DNA of 64,000 nt from Candidatus Thiothrix sulfatifontis. Lineage in GTDB: Bacteria; Pseudomonadota; Gammaproteobacteria; Thiotrichales; Thiotrichaceae. The stretch is from positions 1,550,001 to 1,614,000 of the forward strand of contig CP094685.1 in the NCBI GenBank assembly GCA_022828425.1, given 5' to 3'. The first letter of the stretch is position 1. Each line of letters opens with the position of its first letter. The position numbers and the translations under genes were made by a program. This document shows positions 26,937 to 35,595 of this stretch, one piece after another. The notes under the pieces are model-generated. The model did no database searches. It saw only the letters and a program-made list of their open reading frames with translations, and had not been told where the DNA came from.

Positions 26937-27623
26937 ATGCTGAAAGTCAGAAGTGTTGACCCATTGCAAGCGATTCAATGGTTTAAGCAGGGTTGGCAGG
27001 TGTTTATGTCAAACCCGGCAACTTGGGCGCTGATGGGTTTGTTGTTCGGCATCATCGTGTTGGGACGCTTGTTACCCTTCATCGGTAGTTTGTTAATAAA
27101 TTTGGTTATGCCTCTATTGGTTGGTGGAATGTTGTTGGCGGTCAAGCAAGCGTACACCGGCAAAACGGTTAAAATAGACGATGCACTCAATGTGTTGAAA
27201 AATGAGCCTATCCGTAATCAGTTGTTGACAGTGGGCGTACTCATGATTGGAGCGAGCTTTGTTGCTACCTTGCTGGGCAAGCTGTTGGTGGGCGACATGA
27301 TTATGATGGATGACATTACTGGGTTTTCCACGTTGAATATCAATAGCAGCAAGTTGATTTTCCTACTGATGATTAGTTTGGGCACGGGGATGTTATTTGC
27401 CTACGCACCTGCACTGGTTGTTTTTGAAGGCATGACGGCGGTGGCTGCGGTCAAAGCCAGCTTTCAAGGCGCATGGGCTAACGCTTTACCATTCGTGATA
27501 TTCGCGTTGATTTATCTAGGTTTGACATTTTTAGCGGCGATTCCACTCATGTTAGGGTTTATTGTGCTGATTCCAGTCATGATGGGTGCGGTGTATGCCA
27601 GCTACAAGGATATTTTTGGATGA
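26937..27623 (+). CDS. BPSS1780-family integral membrane protein
   Basis: The 228-residue protein has an N-terminal amphipathic segment (PLQAIQWFKQGWQVFMSNP) and about five hydrophobic helices, resembling the BPSS1780 family often found in Gram-negative bacteria and sometimes linked to DUF2189/DUF975-type proteins. It has no catalytic motif. It follows the acyltransferase fusion by 27 bases, with AGGGAG upstream, and overlaps the aldo/keto reductase start by four bases, so the three genes are probably one transcript. The function is unknown. Confidence 0.78.
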   Translation: MLKVRSVDPLQAIQWFKQGWQVFMSNPATWALMGLLFGIIVLGRLLPFIGSLLINLVMPLLVGGMLLAVKQAYTGKTVKIDDALNVLKNEPIRNQLLTVGVLMIGASFVATLLGKLLVGDMIMMDDITGFSTLNINSSKLIFLLMISLGTGMLFAYAPALVVFEGMTAVAAVKASFQGAWANALPFVIFALIYLGLTFLAAIPLMLGFIVLIPVMMGAVYASYKDIFG

Positions 27624-28420
27624 TGGAAAAGCGTCTGGTAGCGAATACGGGCATTGCGGTGAGTCCTCTGGGCTTGGGAACGGTGAAGTTCGGGCGCAAT
27701 CAGGGGGTGAAATACCCGCAAGGCTTTGAATTGCCCACGGATCGCGAGGTGCGGGAATTGCTCGCGCTGGCGTTCGATCTTGGGATTAACTTGCTGGATA
27801 CCGCGCCTGCTTACGGCTTGAGTGAAGCACGTATTGGCAAGTTATTGCCGAATGCCCGTCACGAATGGGTGATCGAAACCAAAGTGGGGGAACGGTTTGC
27901 CGATGGCGAATCCCACTTTGATTTCAGCGCCGCAGGGACGCGCCAGAGCGTGGAAAACAGCCTACGTTTGCTGAAAACCGATTACCTCGACATGGTGCTG
28001 ATTCATTCGGACGGTGATGATGTGCGGATTTTGCGCGAGGAAGCGGTGCTGGATACGCTGTTAGCCATGCAGCAGCAAGGCTGGATTCGCACGGTGGGCA
28101 TTTCCTCCAAAACGGTGGAAGGCGCATTGCTGGCGTATGAACTCGGCTGTGATGTGGTGATGGCGGCTTACAATCCGGTGTATACCGATGAATTGCCCGT
28201 GCTGGAAGCAGCGGCGGCGCAACACAAAGCGGTGCTGGTGAAAAAAGCCTTTGCCAGCGGGCATTTGGATAAGCTCGGCGCAAGCAGCGGCAATCCAGTG
28301 GAACAAGCATTGGCGTTTATTTTTGCCCAGCAAGGTGTCACCAGTGTGGTGCTGGGGACGTTGAATCCCAAGCACCTGCGGGACAATGTGGCAATCGCTA
28401 CCGCTTTACTGAATGAATGA
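27620..28420 (+). CDS. Aldo/keto reductase
   Basis: This 266-residue TIM-barrel oxidoreductase has the catalytic DTAPAYGLSEARIGKLL segment, in which Asp and Tyr of the tetrad appear, and KTDYLDMVLIHSDG, with the catalytic His. The expected Lys lies in IETKVGE. It should reduce carbonyls with NADPH. A second ATG at 27623 is equally possible. The 3' end overlaps the convergent glycosyltransferase gene by 23 bases. The physiological substrate is not evident. Confidence 0.9.
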   Translation: MMEKRLVANTGIAVSPLGLGTVKFGRNQGVKYPQGFELPTDREVRELLALAFDLGINLLDTAPAYGLSEARIGKLLPNARHEWVIETKVGERFADGESHFDFSAAGTRQSVENSLRLLKTDYLDMVLIHSDGDDVRILREEAVLDTLLAMQQQGWIRTVGISSKTVEGALLAYELGCDVVMAAYNPVYTDELPVLEAAAAQHKAVLVKKAFASGHLDKLGASSGNPVEQALAFIFAQQGVTSVVLGTLNPKHLRDNVAIATALLNE

Positions 28421-29270
28421 GGCGGTAGTGTTTTTTGCTGAGTTCTAGCCCAAACCAGCGTTCCAGATGCAGCATCCACCCGTGTTTTTGTTGTTTGCGA
28501 GTGGGGCGATACGCGGGGTTGGTTTGAAATAAACCAGCGGCGGCGGGGAGCCAATCTTGTACCACAGCCGGGTGAGTGCCGTTGAATTCGCGCAAAATGC
28601 GGGCATCCATCTCGCGGTAATCAATTGCGGCATTGCGTTTGTTCCAATATTTTTCCACCCAACTGGCTTTGAGGTTCATTTGCGCTTCGCTTCTGATCCA
28701 GCCGTAGTGGTAGATGGTTGCGCCAGTGTGCGCGGCGTTGGGGTAACGCCCGTGTTTGTTGGAGGCTAAGACCAGCCAAAACAAACCGTCGGGGGCGTAA
28801 CTTCTGACCGAGGCTTTAATGATGCTTGGGGCGCGGCGATACCAGCCCGGCGACCACAAATAGGTGTTGGCATTGCCGTAAAAGTGCAGGTAATCAAAGG
28901 TTAGGGCTTCGACGCGCTCATCGTGCAGGTGTTGTTGCATACTGGCTTGAATGCGCGGCAAGTCGTTTTCATGCACCACTTCATCCGCTTCCAGGTAGAA
29001 AATCCAGTCGCCAGTGCAGGCAAATTGCGCGATCATTTTTTGTTGCCCGTAGACGTAACCTTTGACACGCATGTGGTCATTCCACACCGTTTCGATAATG
29101 CGGATTTTGGGTTCGTGGAGGTCGCGGAGAATTTGCAAGGTATCGTCTTCGCTTTGCCCGACCACAATGACGAATTCATCCACAATCGGCAGCACGGATT
29201 GGATGGAGGCGATAAACGGGTACCCCAGAATTTGCCCGTTGCGAATAAATGTACACCCGCTGACTTTCAC
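28398..29270 (-). CDS. Glycosyltransferase family 2 protein
   Basis: This 290-residue GT-A enzyme starts VSGCTFIRNGQILGYPFIAS and has FVIVVGQSEDDT and FYLEADEVVHE, where the DxD-type metal site is replaced by EADE. It has no membrane segment, so it acts on the inner face of the inner membrane. It is last in the LPS-core operon waaA-GT9-GT2-GT2 and overlaps the previous gene by four bases. Unlike the neighbouring GT2, it lacks the WaaE-like features. It may also modify other glycans. Confidence 0.85.
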   Translation of the reverse strand: MKVSGCTFIRNGQILGYPFIASIQSVLPIVDEFVIVVGQSEDDTLQILRDLHEPKIRIIETVWNDHMRVKGYVYGQQKMIAQFACTGDWIFYLEADEVVHENDLPRIQASMQQHLHDERVEALTFDYLHFYGNANTYLWSPGWYRRAPSIIKASVRSYAPDGLFWLVLASNKHGRYPNAAHTGATIYHYGWIRSEAQMNLKASWVEKYWNKRNAAIDYREMDARILREFNGTHPAVVQDWLPAAAGLFQTNPAYRPTRKQQKHGWMLHLERWFGLELSKKHYRLIHSVKR

Positions 29271-30025
29271 GGTTTACCCCCGCCGTAACGTTGTTGTTCT
29301 AACAGTTTGGCGTATTTGAGGTAAGACCCCAGTGCATTCAGTAATGAAATCGTCAAGCCATCAAAGCCGCAGCCGATACCGCCTTTCAGCAGGTAATTTT
29401 TGAGAAACGCAAACAGCCCGTGCAAGGGGGGCGCGAACACGCTGACTTTTTTCTTGCCTGCCTGATCGAGCGCATACTGAGTGGAATATTTATTTAGCTT
29501 GTGGAGCATGTCGTGGTAGTCGGTGTAGGAGTAATGGATGATGTGCGCATCCAAGGCGGTGTGGCGGTTGGTTTCGACTTTTTCATGGCATTGTGCGGCG
29601 GAAAACTGGGCGTGTTCGCGGTTAAATAAACGCACCACTTGGTCGGGATACCATGAAGTACAGCGTATCCATTTGCCATGAAACAGGTTTTTGCGGCGCA
29701 AGCTGTACGCTGCATCAGGGTGTTTGGCGAGGTCAAGCTGTTGGATGGGGTTGACGGCATCGGTATCCAAGCGTTCATCCGCATCCAAACTCAATACCCA
29801 TGCATGATGGCAGTGGCTTAGCCCGTGGTTTTTTTGGGGGCCGTAACCTAAAAATGCTTGTGGGTAGACAGTTGCGCCCATTTCGGTGGCAATCGCTACG
29901 GTTGCATCGGTGCTGAGTGAATCGACGACGATGATTTCATCGCAAACTGGCCACAGTGATTCGAGGCAGGCGCGAATATGCCGTTCCTCGTTATACGTAA
30001 TCACGAGTCCGCTAATCTTGGTCAT
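29267..30025 (-). CDS. LPS-core glycosyltransferase family 2 (WaaE/KdtX-like)
   Basis: The 252-residue protein starts ISGLVITYNEERHIRACL and carries IIVVDSLSTDATV and VLSLDADERLD, with the metal-binding DxD as DAD. This matches WaaE/KdtX beta-1,4-glucosyltransferases that add glucose to heptose I of the LPS core. It overlaps the heptosyltransferase-family gene by 14 bases and the last GT2 by four, so translation is tightly coupled. WaaE is commonly encoded next to waaA, which strengthens the assignment. Confidence 0.85.
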   Translation of the reverse strand: MTKISGLVITYNEERHIRACLESLWPVCDEIIVVDSLSTDATVAIATEMGATVYPQAFLGYGPQKNHGLSHCHHAWVLSLDADERLDTDAVNPIQQLDLAKHPDAAYSLRRKNLFHGKWIRCTSWYPDQVVRLFNREHAQFSAAQCHEKVETNRHTALDAHIIHYSYTDYHDMLHKLNKYSTQYALDQAGKKKVSVFAPPLHGLFAFLKNYLLKGGIGCGFDGLTISLLNALGSYLKYAKLLEQQRYGGGKP

Positions 30026-31127
30026 GGGGGCGATCCGGTTGGGTTAGGGTGAGCCAGTCACGCACGGCGGCAGCAATCCTGCCGGGGTCAATGTGTGTCA
30101 GGCATTCGCTGACACCGTGTTGATTATTGCAACCGGCTTGCCCGCAAGGTACGCAGGGGAGAGCGGCTTGAAATACGGTGATATTGCCGTAAGTTTGCGC
30201 CGCTTGGCTGACTGTCGCGGCACGCTGCAAGGCATTGCTCCAAGGCGACCACAGCGGCAGCAAGGTGGGGCCAAAAATCGCAAAAATGCGTTTGTTTTGG
30301 GCAGCCGCAATGTGCATATTCAGGGTGTCACCGCCGACGTAAGCGAGGGCGAGATCGCTGAGGGCGATGTATTCATCCAGACTGGTTGCGCCGATGAAAT
30401 CGTACACACGCTCTAGCGTCGGTAACGCGGCTTTGATGTGCTGATCCAGCGCGGTGCTTGCGCCCGTGACCACAATGGCAATGCCCAAGCGGTGCAGGTG
30501 CGCTAACAATTGATGGCGCAGGTTTTCCGGGTAAATCTTGTAACCGTACTGGGCGGAAGGGTGAAAAATAATAAAGCGTTCAATGCCGTGTGCGCGGAGT
30601 TTTTCCAGCATGGCTGCTTTGGCTTGCGGGGAATAATGCACTTGGCATTCCACTGTGCTAAGGGGGATTCCTAACGGGCGTAAAGCTTGCAGATTATTGA
30701 GGACGACGTGCTGGTGTGGGTCTAGGGTGTAATAGCCGGTCAGTAGTTGCTTTTTCCACCCGCTTTTGCGCGGTTTGGCATCTACCGCACTAATGGCTTG
30801 CCGCCCGAATAAGCGGGCATACAACACGCTGCTATCGGTGGTGGTTAGGGAAATTGCCAGATCGTAGCGTTGCCATAATTGGCGGAGCAAGGCGATTTGC
30901 TGGCGCAAACGTTGCCTAAGCGGTAGCTTTTTCCATTGGTACGAATACACATGGATGCGTTGCACCGGCTGCAAGGCTTTGGCAATGCCGAGGGTATCGT
31001 CGTTGACCAACAGTTCGATGCTGGCACCCGGATAATGCGCTGCCAGATGTTGCAGCAGTGGGGAGGCTAACAGCACATCGCCATTGGAACGCCGAATAAT
31101 GACCAGAATGCGCTTCGGGGTCGACAT
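30012..31127 (-). CDS. Glycosyltransferase family 9 (heptosyltransferase-like)
   Basis: The 371-residue GT-B protein begins RILVIIRRSNGDVLLASPLL, typical of ADP-heptose:LPS heptosyltransferases. A C-terminal half with GATSLDEYIALSDLALAYVGGDT (read by position, near 243-265) forms the nucleotide-sugar site and is followed by FAIFGPT. It would extend the inner LPS core after Kdo addition. A Cys cluster (CVPCGQAGC) near the C-terminus resembles that of some WaaQ/RfaQ relatives. It lies one base after the waaA stop. Confidence 0.87.
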   Translation of the reverse strand: MSTPKRILVIIRRSNGDVLLASPLLQHLAAHYPGASIELLVNDDTLGIAKALQPVQRIHVYSYQWKKLPLRQRLRQQIALLRQLWQRYDLAISLTTTDSSVLYARLFGRQAISAVDAKPRKSGWKKQLLTGYYTLDPHQHVVLNNLQALRPLGIPLSTVECQVHYSPQAKAAMLEKLRAHGIERFIIFHPSAQYGYKIYPENLRHQLLAHLHRLGIAIVVTGASTALDQHIKAALPTLERVYDFIGATSLDEYIALSDLALAYVGGDTLNMHIAAAQNKRIFAIFGPTLLPLWSPWSNALQRAATVSQAAQTYGNITVFQAALPCVPCGQAGCNNQHGVSECLTHIDPGRIAAAVRDWLTLTQPDRPHDQD

Positions 31128-31128
31128 T

Positions 31129-32409
31129 TTAGCGTGTCTCTGCCAAATAGGGACTGAGGTGTTGCATGAGGCATTCCACCACGCCTTGGTGTTGGGCGAA
31201 AAAGTTAGCGGCTTGTGCTCCGGCTTGCTGGCGGCTGGCGTTGTCTTGTAACCAGTTCAGGCATTGGGTGTATAGCGCGGTTTCATCCGCTACTTCGATT
31301 GCGCCGCCATTGGCGTACAAGGGGGGAAATAAGTCGGTGAAATTGTGCGTGTATTGCCCACTGAGCAGCGGTACGCCAAACGCGGCGGCTTCCAGCGGAT
31401 TATGCCCGCCACGCGGTATTAAACTGCCGCCGATGAAGGCTATATCTGCCAGCGCATACCACAGCAGCAATTCGCCCATGCTATCACCTAGCAAAATTTG
31501 GGTAGTGCTACTGAGCGGTGTACCGGCGCTGCGGCGCACGGTGTTAAATTGTGCCGCGACACAGTGCTGATACACGGCCTCAAACCGTTCGGGGTGACGC
31601 GGCACGAGCACCAGTAATGCATTCGGGATAACTACTTCACACAAGCGGGCAAACACGCGCAACAGTGGTTCATCTTCACCGGCATGGGTGCTACCTGCCA
31701 CGATTACCGGGCGTGTTCCCCAGGTTTGTTTGAGTGCTTGCGCGTTTTTCCGTAGATCGGCGGGAATTTGCAGGGCAAACTTCAGATTGCCACAGACACC
31801 TATCCGCGCCGCATCCGCCCCAAGTTGTTGGAAATAGTCTGCATCTTGCGTGCTTCTTGCGCCAATCCAGCGAATAGTGCCAAGGGTAGGGCGGGTCAAC
31901 GCCTGAAGTTTGCGGTAACGTTGGAATGAGCGTTGCGACAACCGCGCATTCAGCAGCAGCAAGGGAATCTGCTGTCGCTGGCAAGCGTGATACAGATTCG
32001 GCCAGATTTCGGTTTCCATGATCAGCACCAGTTGCGGCTGTATCCGTTGCAACGTGCGTTGCAACGCACCGGGCAAATCGTAGGGGAAATAACTGTGCAA
32101 TACCCGCGTGCCATACAGCCGTTTCACCGTGTCTGAGCCAGTAGGAGTGGTGGTGGTGATCCACAACTGATGGGTGGGGTGGGTGCGTAGCAAGTGTTCG
32201 ACCAGCGGACGTGCCGCAATGGTTTCACCCACCGAGACGCTGTGTATCCAGATGCACGGTCGCGTGATGTCGGTACGTGCGGCGACGTAGCCGAAACGTT
32301 CCGCCAGCCGTTGCCGGTACGCAGATTGCTGGCGACTACGCCATAACAAACGCAGCACCATTACCGGCACCAACAGATAAAGAGCCAAAGTGTAGAAAAC
32401 ACGTGTCAC
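31129..32409 (-). CDS. waaA: Kdo transferase WaaA (KdtA)
   Basis: The protein (about 426 residues) has an N-terminal membrane anchor (FYTLALYLLVPVMVLRLLW), the family block RQRLAERFGY, then WIHSVSVGETIAARPLV and METEIWPNLYHAC, all characteristic of the enzyme that transfers Kdo from CMP-Kdo to lipid IVA. I place the start at GTG 32409, three residues before the conserved anchor, because longer frames run into the divergent cytochrome gene; no strong ribosome site marks it. It is first in the LPS-core operon. Confidence 0.93.
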   Translation of the reverse strand: MTRVFYTLALYLLVPVMVLRLLWRSRQQSAYRQRLAERFGYVAARTDITRPCIWIHSVSVGETIAARPLVEHLLRTHPTHQLWITTTTPTGSDTVKRLYGTRVLHSYFPYDLPGALQRTLQRIQPQLVLIMETEIWPNLYHACQRQQIPLLLLNARLSQRSFQRYRKLQALTRPTLGTIRWIGARSTQDADYFQQLGADAARIGVCGNLKFALQIPADLRKNAQALKQTWGTRPVIVAGSTHAGEDEPLLRVFARLCEVVIPNALLVLVPRHPERFEAVYQHCVAAQFNTVRRSAGTPLSSTTQILLGDSMGELLLWYALADIAFIGGSLIPRGGHNPLEAAAFGVPLLSGQYTHNFTDLFPPLYANGGAIEVADETALYTQCLNWLQDNASRQQAGAQAANFFAQHQGVVECLMQHLSPYLAETR

Positions 32410-32485
32410 GGATACAGGATTTCGTTTCAACCAAGATTTGCGGCATACTACAGGGCGTTTATTATAAATGGAATGGAGAATTCCC

Positions 32486-32869
32486 ATGAAAAAAATCCTC
32501 ATGTTACCGCTATTAGCGTTAGTTTTTACCCTCAGTGCTTGCGGCGAAAAAGCGAGTGCGCCCGCAACCGAAGCCGCTAAACCCGCCGCACAAACCACGC
32601 AGGCAAGCGCATCGACTGCACCTGCTCCCGCAACGGCACCCGTGGTTGCCGCTGGTGGACACCCCGGTCAGGCGATTCACGATGCTAATTGCATCGGTTG
32701 CCACGATTCCGGCGTCTATACCCGTGCTGACCGCAAGATGACGGATTTGACGATGTTGGCAGGGCAAGTGCGCCGCTGTGATGCCAACTTGGGCACAAAA
32801 CTGTTCGATGAAGATTTGGATAATGTGACCGCCTTCCTGAACGAAACCTACTACAAATTCCCCAAGTAA
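32486..32869 (+). CDS. Cytochrome c5-like lipoprotein
   Basis: The 127-residue protein has a lipoprotein signal (KKILMLPLLALVFTLSAC, lipobox LSAC with Cys20), an Ala/Pro/Thr-rich linker of about 40 residues, and one class I cytochrome c domain with the haem motif CIGCH. A Met in RADRKMTDL is a possible distal ligand. It should be a membrane-anchored periplasmic electron carrier. ATG 32486 is chosen, with GGAG upstream, because it starts the signal peptide. It is followed eight bases later by a [2Fe-2S] ferredoxin on the same strand. Confidence 0.9.
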   Translation: MKKILMLPLLALVFTLSACGEKASAPATEAAKPAAQTTQASASTAPAPATAPVVAAGGHPGQAIHDANCIGCHDSGVYTRADRKMTDLTMLAGQVRRCDANLGTKLFDEDLDNVTAFLNETYYKFPK

Positions 32870-32876
32870 GCCGCCC

Positions 32877-33185
32877 ATGAAATACCGCGTCACCATTTTG
32901 CAAACCCCGTTTCAATTCGACGTCAGGGCAGGGGAAACGGTATTGCAAGCCGCTTTACGGCAAGACATTCCCGTGCCGTGGGGGTGTGGTGGCGGGGTAT
33001 GTGGCGTGTGTCTGGGTAAAATCGTGTCAGGGGCAATGCATTACCCCGACGGCGAGCCGCTGGCGCTGTTTGAAGAAGACGCGGCGGCTGGCATGGGTCT
33101 ATTCTGTGTGGGTTATCCCACCACCGACTTGGTGCTGGATGTGCCGGAAATGGGCACAGACGGGGAACCGTGGGAAGCCCAATAA
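32877..33185 (+). CDS. Plant-type [2Fe-2S] ferredoxin
   Basis: The 102-residue protein has the ferredoxin pattern C-x5-C-x2-C (CGGGVCGVC in context WGCGGGVCGVCLGK) and a fourth cysteine in LFCVGYPTTDLVLDVPE. It would carry one [2Fe-2S] cluster and act as a soluble electron donor. The start lies eight bases after the cytochrome gene, so co-expression is likely although the two proteins act in different compartments. Its 3' end overlaps an antisense small frame. Confidence 0.9.
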   Translation: MKYRVTILQTPFQFDVRAGETVLQAALRQDIPVPWGCGGGVCGVCLGKIVSGAMHYPDGEPLALFEEDAAAGMGLFCVGYPTTDLVLDVPEMGTDGEPWEAQ

Positions 33186-33250
33186 GCATAAACCCCCAGT
33201 GCTAAAATCGGTAACAGCAAAGCGATTAGTAACCAATGTTGGCGTTTCAT
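33113..33250 (-). pseudogene. Truncated remnant of a membrane protein following DUF2157 (GDYXXLXY-like)
   Basis: A 45-codon frame starts in an ATGA overlap with the DUF2157 stop. Its first 22 or so residues (MKRQHWLLIALLLPILALGV) look like the signal/membrane start of the GDYXXLXY-domain protein usually encoded after DUF2157 genes. Beyond position 33186 the frame is simply antisense to the ferredoxin gene, so the rest of the normal partner is gone. It could still yield a tiny membrane peptide, but truncation is the simpler reading. Confidence 0.55.
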
Positions 33251-34446
33251 GCGCGTAACCCCTTTGCCCAAGCGTGCAGACGGTCGCGCCCGCGATACCA
33301 CAACCACGTAATGCCAATGATCAAACTGCCCGACAAAATCAGTCCCACGCCAGTTGCCGCTAATCCGCCCATTGCCTGAAAATACAGAATCACAAAGCGT
33401 AACCCGATCAAAAATGTCACCACATTAAAGGTGCGTTGATGCCCGCTATTCCCGGCGTGCAGGGCATACAAAAACAGAATCGCCAGCGTCAGCAAGGGCG
33501 CTCGTAAATCATCGGCTTGCCAAAAACTCACCGCTTCCTGTGCTTCAGAGCCAAATAAGGTGTAACGGCTTTGCCCGCTGAACACTAAATCCGGGTGGTA
33601 ATACAGCAATAACAAGCCCAATGCACCCAGCAATAACCCGCGATTGAGCCAACGGTATTCCGTGTGCAACACAATGCCGAGTGCCAATAGCCCTGCCATC
33701 ACGTAAGCGGGCAGAAACCATGCCAGCGGATAATCCGCCAATTCCCCGCCCGAACGCGCAATATCCGCAAACGCTAACGCACAGATGGCACTGAGTTGAA
33801 ACCAAAAAAACAGGCTACTGCGCAAGCTATACAACGCTTTCAGGTGCGTGGCTGCGTAATACAGCACCGCGCTTAGCAAGGGCGCGAGTAAGAACACCGC
33901 TGGCAGTTTTTCCAGCCATTGCCCGCTTTCCACACTGCTGGCAGTCACCAAACTCCAGCACATGCCTTGCACAAATAACGTTACCCAAAACAGCCGAGTC
34001 CATAAGTGCCGCGCAAACAAAATCAGTAAAAACGTGCTGAATGCCCAGAACAGCAGCGCGTGATACCACTTGCCGCTGACCTCAAAAATGTCCGCAATCA
34101 GCCCGATACTGGCTAAACACAGCACCAGAAAACCTGCCAGCAAGACCTCGAACCATACGCCGTGTTGCCGCTGCGGGTATTGCGTGTAAATACCGATGGC
34201 TAACAAACCCAGCAGGGCGAAATCCACCCCTAATTTGAAGCTATCGGGGATATGCGTCCAATTTGCAGCGATCAGGGAGAGGATGCCCAGCCCGATAATT
34301 GCTGCACCTAGCACCATGAAGCTGTACAGCCAGCCGTTGGTAGGTGGGCGTTGCTTGGCTTCAAAGTTGAGAATGTTGGCGTGTTGCGCGGGGGTGATGA
34401 GTCCGGCTTGTAGCCATTGATCCAATTTGTTATTACGCATTCCCAT
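33247..34446 (-). CDS. DUF2157 integral membrane protein
   Basis: The 399-residue protein starts with a soluble helix-turn segment (LDQWLQAGLITPAQHANIL), characteristic of DUF2157, followed by about ten hydrophobic helices. In other bacteria DUF2157 genes are paired with a GDYXXLXY protein and sometimes a DUF4401 protein, with unknown membrane function. Here the partner survives only as a short remnant overlapping the stop. ATG 34446 and 34440 are both possible. It is divergent from the Mla-like operon, with a perfect palindrome between them. Confidence 0.85.
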   Translation of the reverse strand: MGMRNNKLDQWLQAGLITPAQHANILNFEAKQRPPTNGWLYSFMVLGAAIIGLGILSLIAANWTHIPDSFKLGVDFALLGLLAIGIYTQYPQRQHGVWFEVLLAGFLVLCLASIGLIADIFEVSGKWYHALLFWAFSTFLLILFARHLWTRLFWVTLFVQGMCWSLVTASSVESGQWLEKLPAVFLLAPLLSAVLYYAATHLKALYSLRSSLFFWFQLSAICALAFADIARSGGELADYPLAWFLPAYVMAGLLALGIVLHTEYRWLNRGLLLGALGLLLLYYHPDLVFSGQSRYTLFGSEAQEAVSFWQADDLRAPLLTLAILFLYALHAGNSGHQRTFNVVTFLIGLRFVILYFQAMGGLAATGVGLILSGSLIIGITWLWYRGRDRLHAWAKGLRA

Positions 34447-34476
34447 TCGGGTTTCTCACTGCTATTGTGTGGACAA

Positions 34477-34492
34477 GAGTGGTTAACCACTC
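34477..34492. promoter_or_regulatory. Perfect 16-bp palindrome between divergent genes
   Basis: GAGTGGTTAACCACTC is an exact inverted repeat between the DUF2157 gene (minus) and the Mla-like permease gene (plus), 22 bases before the latter's ATG. It could be an operator. No T-run follows, so it is unlikely to be a terminator. Confidence 0.45.
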
Positions 34493-34513
34493 GCGAGGAA
34501 TTTCAGTATAACA

Positions 34514-35593
34514 ATGATTAAACTACAGCAGGAAACACAAGCGGGAGCGTTAAACCTGCATTTGCAGGGTGAGTGGACGTTTGCGCAAGTTGCTGCGATT
34601 AAAATAACCTTGCAACAGGTTCAGCCGGTTGCGGGTACGCCGCTGGTGGTGGATGCACTAGCGGTGGCGCGGCTGGATGTAACCGCTGCTTGGTTTGTTT
34701 ATCAGCAGGCGCAACGCTGGATGCGGCAAGGTTACAGCGTCCGTTTCGAGCATTTCCCCTCCGAATATTTAGGGTATTTTGAGAGTAAAGGGAAGGAAGG
34801 GAGCGTATACCATTCGCCTTCTTTATCGCTTTCTCATACGCTTACTACCCTGCGTTCCTTTGTCACTTTCTTCGGGCACAGCCTCGTCGCGCTCTTCACG
34901 TGTTTATTCTCCCCGCACTTATTCCGCATCCGCTCAATGTTCCATCACGTCTTTACCACCGGCGTGAGTGCGATTCCCATCGTGGCGTTGATTGCTTGCC
35001 TGATCAGCATTGTGATCACTTACCAAGGCGGCGGGCAATTGCGCGATTTGGGGGCGGAAATCTACACGGTGGATATGGTAGCGATTTCCGTGCTGCGCGA
35101 ACTCGGCGTATTACTGACGGCGATCATGGTGGCAGGGCGGTCAGGCAGTGCGTTCGCGGCAGAAATTGGCTTGATGAAAACCAATCAGGAGGTGGATGCC
35201 TTGCAGGTGATGGGCAAAGACCCGTTCGTGATTCTGGTCGTGCCGCGCTTGGTGGCGTTGGTGATTGCCTTGCCTTTGTTGACGGTGTTGGCAAATATCA
35301 TGGCGTTAGCGGCGGCGGCATTGATTTCATCGGTGATCTTGGATATTTCGTTTGTGCAATTTTTTGTGCGGGTATCGGAAAACGTGGATTTTCGTACCTT
35401 GGCGGCAGGTTTGATCAAAGCCCCGTTTTTTGCGTTGGTGATTGCCTTGATTGCGTGTTGGCAGGGAATGCGCGTCACGGGTTCCTCGGCTAGTTTGGGG
35501 GAACACACCACTAAAGCGGTGGTGGATGCGATTTTTGTGGTATTACTGTTGGATGCACTATTTTCGGTATTGTTTTATCGCTTGGGGTTTTAG
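34514..35593 (+). CDS. MlaE-family ABC permease with N-terminal STAS domain
   Basis: The 359-residue protein joins an N-terminal STAS/MlaB-like domain (about 1-95: LNLHLQGEWTFAQVAAI, LVVDALAVARLDVTAAW) to an MlaE permease of about five helices with the family block LRELGVLLTAIMVAGRSGSA. In E. coli these are separate MlaB and MlaE proteins of the phospholipid transporter that keeps outer-membrane asymmetry. It heads the operon permease-ATPase-MCE-lipoprotein. The lipoprotein indicates the paraquat-inducible/Mla-like subtype rather than the canonical mlaFEDCB. Confidence 0.92.
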   Translation: MIKLQQETQAGALNLHLQGEWTFAQVAAIKITLQQVQPVAGTPLVVDALAVARLDVTAAWFVYQQAQRWMRQGYSVRFEHFPSEYLGYFESKGKEGSVYHSPSLSLSHTLTTLRSFVTFFGHSLVALFTCLFSPHLFRIRSMFHHVFTTGVSAIPIVALIACLISIVITYQGGGQLRDLGAEIYTVDMVAISVLRELGVLLTAIMVAGRSGSAFAAEIGLMKTNQEVDALQVMGKDPFVILVVPRLVALVIALPLLTVLANIMALAAAALISSVILDISFVQFFVRVSENVDFRTLAAGLIKAPFFALVIALIACWQGMRVTGSSASLGEHTTKAVVDAIFVVLLLDALFSVLFYRLGF

Positions 35594-35595
35594 GC

